A stretch of 32,625 nucleotides of DNA from a virus: IMG/VR virus record IMGVR_UViG_3300017989_000294, positions 1 through 32,625 of that record; one strand, written 5' to 3'. Of the stretch, positions 30,174 to 32,625 are shown piece by piece; position 1 is the first letter of the stretch, and every line of letters begins with the position of its first letter. Below the pieces are notes generated by a model. That model had not been told where the DNA came from, did not search any database, and worked only from the letters and a program-made list of their open reading frames with translations. A program made the position numbers and the translations under genes.

Positions 30174-30971
30174 ATGGACCATCAAGCATGGATAAATGCA
30201 ATCACGCACGCACTTCAGGCCCTGGCTCCTTTTGCTTGGCCTCTAATAGTCGCAGTGATCCTGATAGCACTATATCCGTCTCTAAAGCAGGCCATCGCGT
30301 CCCATGGACTGAAAGTAAAGATAGGCGACTTTGAAATCACTGCCCAGCAAGGAATGGAACAACTCGCGACACAGCTGAACGATCTTATGGACAAGGTTCA
30401 ACAGTTACGCGAACAGCAAGATGAATCCGAAGCAAAGAAGGAAATGGCAGTGGCAGAATCAGAGACTTCACTGTCGGGAGAAGATGAGGAGTCACTTATA
30501 AATCTCCCTCCCATATATAATCCCATCAGAAACGTACTGTGGGTTGATGATAACCCAAGCAACAACGCGTTCGAAATCCAGAAACTCCGTCGAGAAGGAA
30601 TAGGCGTCGCCCCAGTTACCACCACATTGGATGCCCTCAGGTTGATAGCTGTAAACAAGTATGCCTTTGATGCAATAATTTCCGACATGGGTCGAAAAGA
30701 TAATGGTAACTACGAAAAGGACGCTGGCATCAGGTTAATAAAAGCAGCCAGGAACTCCGACTTCCCTGGACCCATTTTCATCTATACCGCGCCTAGAGCG
30801 GTTGAGCACTTCGCGACTAAGGTGAAGGAGGCGGGAGGAAATGGCACGACTGCATCTCCAATAGAACTGTTCGAATGGTTGAGCCGAGCCGCGTCACACC
30901 ACGCGGATTGCGGGGATGGTCCGCGCCGCGCTCCGGCCCGTGACGGGACGGAAGCAATCAGCGGGGGGTGA
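30174..30971 (+). CDS. Membrane-anchored receiver-like protein (AT-rich cassette)
   Basis: The product is 265 residues from the ATG at 30174 with GGGGGTCTCA upstream; the ATG-less extension to 30111 is AT-rich leader. Residues 14-34 are one membrane helix. GLKVKIGDFEITAQQG (45-60) is followed by a coiled coil (60-95) and an acidic linker. Residues 118-238 are a receiver fold: NVLWVDDNPSNN (Asp125/126), FDAIISDMGRKD (Asp171 is the usual phosphate acceptor) and FIYTAPRA (Thr205). The usual Lys-Pro near the end is not clear, since the region reads GTTASPIELFEWL, so phosphorylation is uncertain. The DNA is far AT-richer than all neighbours until about residue 238, and the remaining tail is GC-rich phage-type sequence. 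It is the only plus-strand gene and probably an acquired moron. Confidence 0.75.
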   Translation: MDHQAWINAITHALQALAPFAWPLIVAVILIALYPSLKQAIASHGLKVKIGDFEITAQQGMEQLATQLNDLMDKVQQLREQQDESEAKKEMAVAESETSLSGEDEESLINLPPIYNPIRNVLWVDDNPSNNAFEIQKLRREGIGVAPVTTTLDALRLIAVNKYAFDAIISDMGRKDNGNYEKDAGIRLIKAARNSDFPGPIFIYTAPRAVEHFATKVKEAGGNGTTASPIELFEWLSRAASHHADCGDGPRRAPARDGTEAISGG

Positions 30972-31025
30972 TGAAAGAAAACGGCCACGCCGGCGAGGTT
31001 GGGGGGGGACCTGCCGTGCGTGGCC
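30972..31025 (-). terminator. Strong intrinsic terminator after the tRNA
   Basis: GGCCACGC (30983-30990) pairs exactly with GCGTGGCC (31018-31025). Inside, GGC/GCC and AGGT/ACCT continue the stem around a C-rich loop. On the leftward strand the stem is followed by GTTTTCTTTC, the expected U-rich tail. It ends the transcript carrying the tRNA, facing the stop of the plus-strand gene. Confidence 0.75.
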
Positions 31026-31028
31026 TCG

Positions 31029-31102
31029 TAGCAGGGGCTGGACTCGAACCAGCGACCTCCAGGTTATGAGCCTAGCGAGCTACCAGACTGCTCTACCCTG
31101 CT
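31029..31102 (-). tRNA. tRNA-Met (CAT), initiator-like
   Basis: A 74-nt cloverleaf can be folded: acceptor AGCAGGG/CCCTGCT with discriminator A, D stem GAGC/GCTC, anticodon loop CTCATAA (anticodon at 31066-31068), T arm GCTGG-TTCGAGT-CCAGC. No CCA is encoded. The sequence is much closer to bacterial initiator than elongator tRNA-Met. It has the A11:U24 pair typical of initiators, and the D-loop CTGGTAGCTCG. However, position 1:72 is an A:U pair rather than a mismatch, and the three G:C pairs of the anticodon stem are A:U, G:C, G:C. An alternative is tRNA-Ile with modified C34. Confidence 0.9.
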
Positions 31103-31448
31103 GTGATGGGGGGTGCCTCGGGCACCGGCAGCTCTGGGATCTCTCGTCCCGCGGCTTCGAACGGGTCAGGAGGTGTGCTGCAACCCTCGCCCGCCACGGC
31201 CGCCCCCCGGCGACCGTCTCTTCTGTGGCGCTATCACCCGCGCCAGGGTATGAATCGGGGGCCACCAGGAGGTGGGCCGGTGGAGCAAACACCTGAGACC
31301 TCCTGGCAGTTCCCCCAGCGCCGTGCCCAGGTCTCGGTTCCCCGGTGTCCTGGTTCGCCTCCGCTCGCGCGGACAGGAGCACGGCGTCCCGCGTGGGGTA
31401 TCGGCCCACGCGAGTGTCTCGGTGCCGCCTTTCAGCGGCCTGTGTCAT
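31080..31448 (-). other. Doubtful small ORF in the 489-bp stretch between tRNA and HTH gene
   Basis: The stretch 31103-31591 has no convincing gene. The best candidate is a leftward frame starting at the ATG at 31448, with GGAGG 5 nt before it. It would encode about 122 residues, Arg/Ala/Pro-rich without a recognisable domain. Its 3' end would run into the tRNA, which argues against it. Plus-strand frames here are equally featureless. The stretch also holds two short perfect hairpins (31112-31126 and 31527-31541) and the decamer repeats. Confidence 0.2.
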
Positions 31449-31552
31449 GGGAGCCTCCAGAGAGCGGTTGAGGTTTCTGGATGCACCTCTCGCAATTCGA
31501 TGTTTGTGTTTTTCACCCCCACCTGGGAAGCCCCTGGCTTCATTTCGTGATG

Positions 31553-31591
31553 TGGATGACATGGTTTGGCGTGGGTTGGCATGGTTTGACG
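31553..31591. repeat. Three to four tandem 10-bp repeats (operator-like)
   Basis: On the plus strand, TGGTTTGGCG, TGGGTTGGCA and TGGTTTGACG follow each other without gaps (31562-31591), preceded by a degenerate 9-nt copy TGGATGACA. The period of 10 bp is about one helical turn, so all copies face the same side of DNA. They abut the stop of the HTH gene. Likely a protein-binding array (operator or iteron). Confidence 0.65.
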
Positions 31592-31825
31592 CTATCGCAA
31601 GCCTAAACCGTTTCTGTCCGCCCAGACAAGCAACTCGCTGTATGGGATCCACACCTGACCGGATGCCTCCTCCTTCCTGATGGGCATCGGATCCACGGCC
31701 CTGTAGGCATAGCGCTGGACAGTCCGGACACCCATGCCCAGAGCTTCAGCGATACCAGACCAGGTCCTCACGACCTGCACGCCGAAGCGACGTGTGATGT
31801 ACCCCCGTGCCTCTCCCTCAACCAT
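31592..31825 (-). CDS. Small helix-turn-helix DNA-binding protein
   Basis: The product is 77 residues from the ATG at 31825, chosen because AGGAG precedes it at 7 nt and it overlaps the sigma-like gene's stop. The ATG 12 codons further up would overlap that gene more and has no site. WSGIAEALGMGVRTVQRYAY (about 22-41) is a clear helix-turn-helix, followed by IPYSELLVWADRNGL, the pattern of excisionase/MerR-like or terminase-gpNu1-like winged helices. It may bind the tandem decamers right after its own gene. Alternatives are an excisionase or early regulator. Confidence 0.65.
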   Translation of the reverse strand: MVEGEARGYITRRFGVQVVRTWSGIAEALGMGVRTVQRYAYRAVDPMPIRKEEASGQVWIPYSELLVWADRNGLGLR

Positions 31826-32288
31826 CCTGCTGCTCCTTGCTCCGCCATCTGTACTTCCCATCGTCCTCTGCGAGCCCCCTTCTCCTCAGCAGATGCAGAT
31901 ACAGCCCGACCGTCTTCGCCTCATACTTGTTGCAGTGCGCGATCACGTCATCCCGGTCCAGCCACTTCGTGTTCCCGCTCTCGGCACGCAGGTACTCCAG
32001 CACCTGGGCCTGGCCCGGGCTGAGCCGTGCCGGCCTCTTCTTGGGCCTCGACTTCTTCTTCTTGCCCCGTGGTCTGCCGATGGGTGGCGCCTCTCCGGTG
32101 AGCTTCCGCAGCCGGGTCATCAGCTCGTCCTGCTCCTGCTCGAGAGTTTCCTTCCGGTCCAGCTGACGCTCAATCTCTCGGAGCCGCTGCCTGATGAGTT
32201 CGGTGTACTGGTCCTGCAGCCCGCCCATCTTCTCCAACTCCTGCTCTATCTCAACGATGCGGCGCGTGGTCTTCAACGCCTCACTCAT
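31818..32288 (-). CDS. Possible internally started C-terminal product of the sigma-like gene
   Basis: Methionine 111 (MSEALKTTRRIVEIEQELEK) is preceded by GAGGTG at 5 nt, the same ribosome site that serves other genes here. It would give 156 residues with coiled coil and winged helix but without region 4. This may be a separate regulator or an antagonist. It remains a suggestion from the site only. Confidence 0.35.
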   Translation of the reverse strand: MSEALKTTRRIVEIEQELEKMGGLQDQYTELIRQRLREIERQLDRKETLEQEQDELMTRLRKLTGEAPPIGRPRGKKKKSRPKKRPARLSPGQAQVLEYLRAESGNTKWLDRDDVIAHCNKYEAKTVGLYLHLLRRRGLAEDDGKYRWRSKEQQDG

Positions 32289-32618
32289 CGCAACACCTCG
32301 CTTCCCGTAATGCGCCTTGAACTTCTTGATCGCCCGGGCCTCGATCTGCCGGACCCTCTCTCGGCTGATGCCCATGTCCCGGCCCAGCTGCGACAGCGTC
32401 TTCGACTCCTCGTCGAGATACCGCTCTCGGATGATCCGCCTCTCCCGCGGGTCCAGGTACATCAGGGCCAATTGCACCACCTCGGACCGATGGTCGTCGA
32501 CCTCGTCATCCTCCATCTCCTCGAGAGGTGACGGTCCAGGGGCCGGGATTGTGCACTCCCACTCGTCACCATCATCGCTCACGTGCTCGAGGGGCTGGTC
32601 CGGTGTGTCCATCCTCAA
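31818..32618 (-). CDS. Sigma-70 region-4-like protein with coiled coil and winged-helix-like end
   Basis: 266 residues are visible from a TTG at 32618 (an ATG at 32612 is also possible). No stop interrupts the frame to the window edge, so it could be longer. Residues 47-103 are a sigma region 4: LDPRERRIIRERYLDEESKT, then LSQLGRDMGISRERVRQIEA. The 'IIRERYLDEESKTL' part is close to heat-shock sigma factor RpoH. Residues 112-173 are a charged coiled coil, 181-197 a Lys/Arg-rich linker, and 199-260 a winged-helix-like domain (GQAQVLEYLRAESGN, YLHLLRRRGLAEDDG). No region 2 (-10 recognition) is visible. It is likely a late gene activator or RNA polymerase appropriator that replaces region 4 or binds the flap. 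Confidence 0.75.
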   Translation of the reverse strand: MRMDTPDQPLEHVSDDGDEWECTIPAPGPSPLEEMEDDEVDDHRSEVVQLALMYLDPRERRIIRERYLDEESKTLSQLGRDMGISRERVRQIEARAIKKFKAHYGKRGVAMSEALKTTRRIVEIEQELEKMGGLQDQYTELIRQRLREIERQLDRKETLEQEQDELMTRLRKLTGEAPPIGRPRGKKKKSRPKKRPARLSPGQAQVLEYLRAESGNTKWLDRDDVIAHCNKYEAKTVGLYLHLLRRRGLAEDDGKYRWRSKEQQDG

Positions 32619-32625
32619 CAGCTGC

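Noticed and set aside
31112-31126. GGTGCC/GGCACC hairpin upstream of the tRNA
   Set aside because: Short stem with no T tract; could be part of the tRNA precursor, but nothing further supports a role.
31527-31541. GAAGCC/GGCTTC hairpin as a terminator
   Set aside because: Perfect 6-bp stem, but neither strand has a T run after it.
31103-31680. Overlapping frames on the plus strand in the tRNA-HTH gap
   Set aside because: Low-complexity Arg/Pro/Ser products, no ribosome sites that stand out, no domain.
1-32625. Transposition or integration genes (Mu A/B, integrase, repressor)
   Set aside because: None found in any frame inside the window; they may lie outside.

Overview
The window looks like the late (morphogenesis) half of a Mu-like contractile-tailed phage or prophage in a GC-rich bacterium. 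Almost every gene lies on the minus strand, so transcription runs from high to low coordinates. The genes are tightly packed, often with ATGA-type stop/start overlaps. Read in that direction, the order follows the phage Mu structural module very closely: small terminase, large terminase, portal + F-like protein, G-like protein, I/Z-like protease-scaffold, decoration proteins, T-like major capsid protein, gp35-, gp36-, gp37- and gp38-like genes, sheath (L), tube (M), tail chaperone, tape measure, N-like, P/gp44 hub, gp45 spike, gp46, gp47 (baseplate J) and gp48. I see no transposase, integrase or repressor, so lifestyle cannot be decided, and nothing names the host species.

Right edge (30.1-32.6 kb): a sigma-70 region-4-like protein fused to a coiled coil and a winged-helix-like domain (possibly cut by the window edge), a small helix-turn-helix protein, three to four tandem 10-bp repeats, a 489-bp stretch with no convincing gene, an initiator-like tRNA-Met(CAT), and a strong terminator. 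Facing these on the plus strand is an AT-rich cassette encoding a membrane-anchored receiver-like protein. It is the only plus-strand gene and is compositionally foreign. Next comes a ParB-DNA methyltransferase fusion, then the packaging genes.

Head block (18.6-30.1 kb): terminase, an 804-residue portal-F fusion, protease with a probable internally started scaffold, two related decoration proteins, the capsid protein, and connector-type genes. Several perfect RNA hairpins lie in the gaps around the decoration, capsid and sheath genes. Tail block (6.9-18.6 kb): classic Mu tail and baseplate genes, with a clear -1 frameshift site (A AAA AAA) in the tail chaperone. Left block (0-6.9 kb): five putative fibre or receptor-binding genes, several with LamG/concanavalin-like folds, one small gene, then an XhlA-like protein, a Holin_LLH-like protein, a secreted helical protein and the start of one more gene, probably a lysis cassette.

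The most unusual feature is a roughly 44-residue repeat with conserved His, His, Asp and Asn positions. It occurs three times in the tail sheath and three times in the neighbouring gp37-like protein. In both it appears as an insertion inside an otherwise recognisable Mu-type fold. I do not recognise the repeat as a named family.
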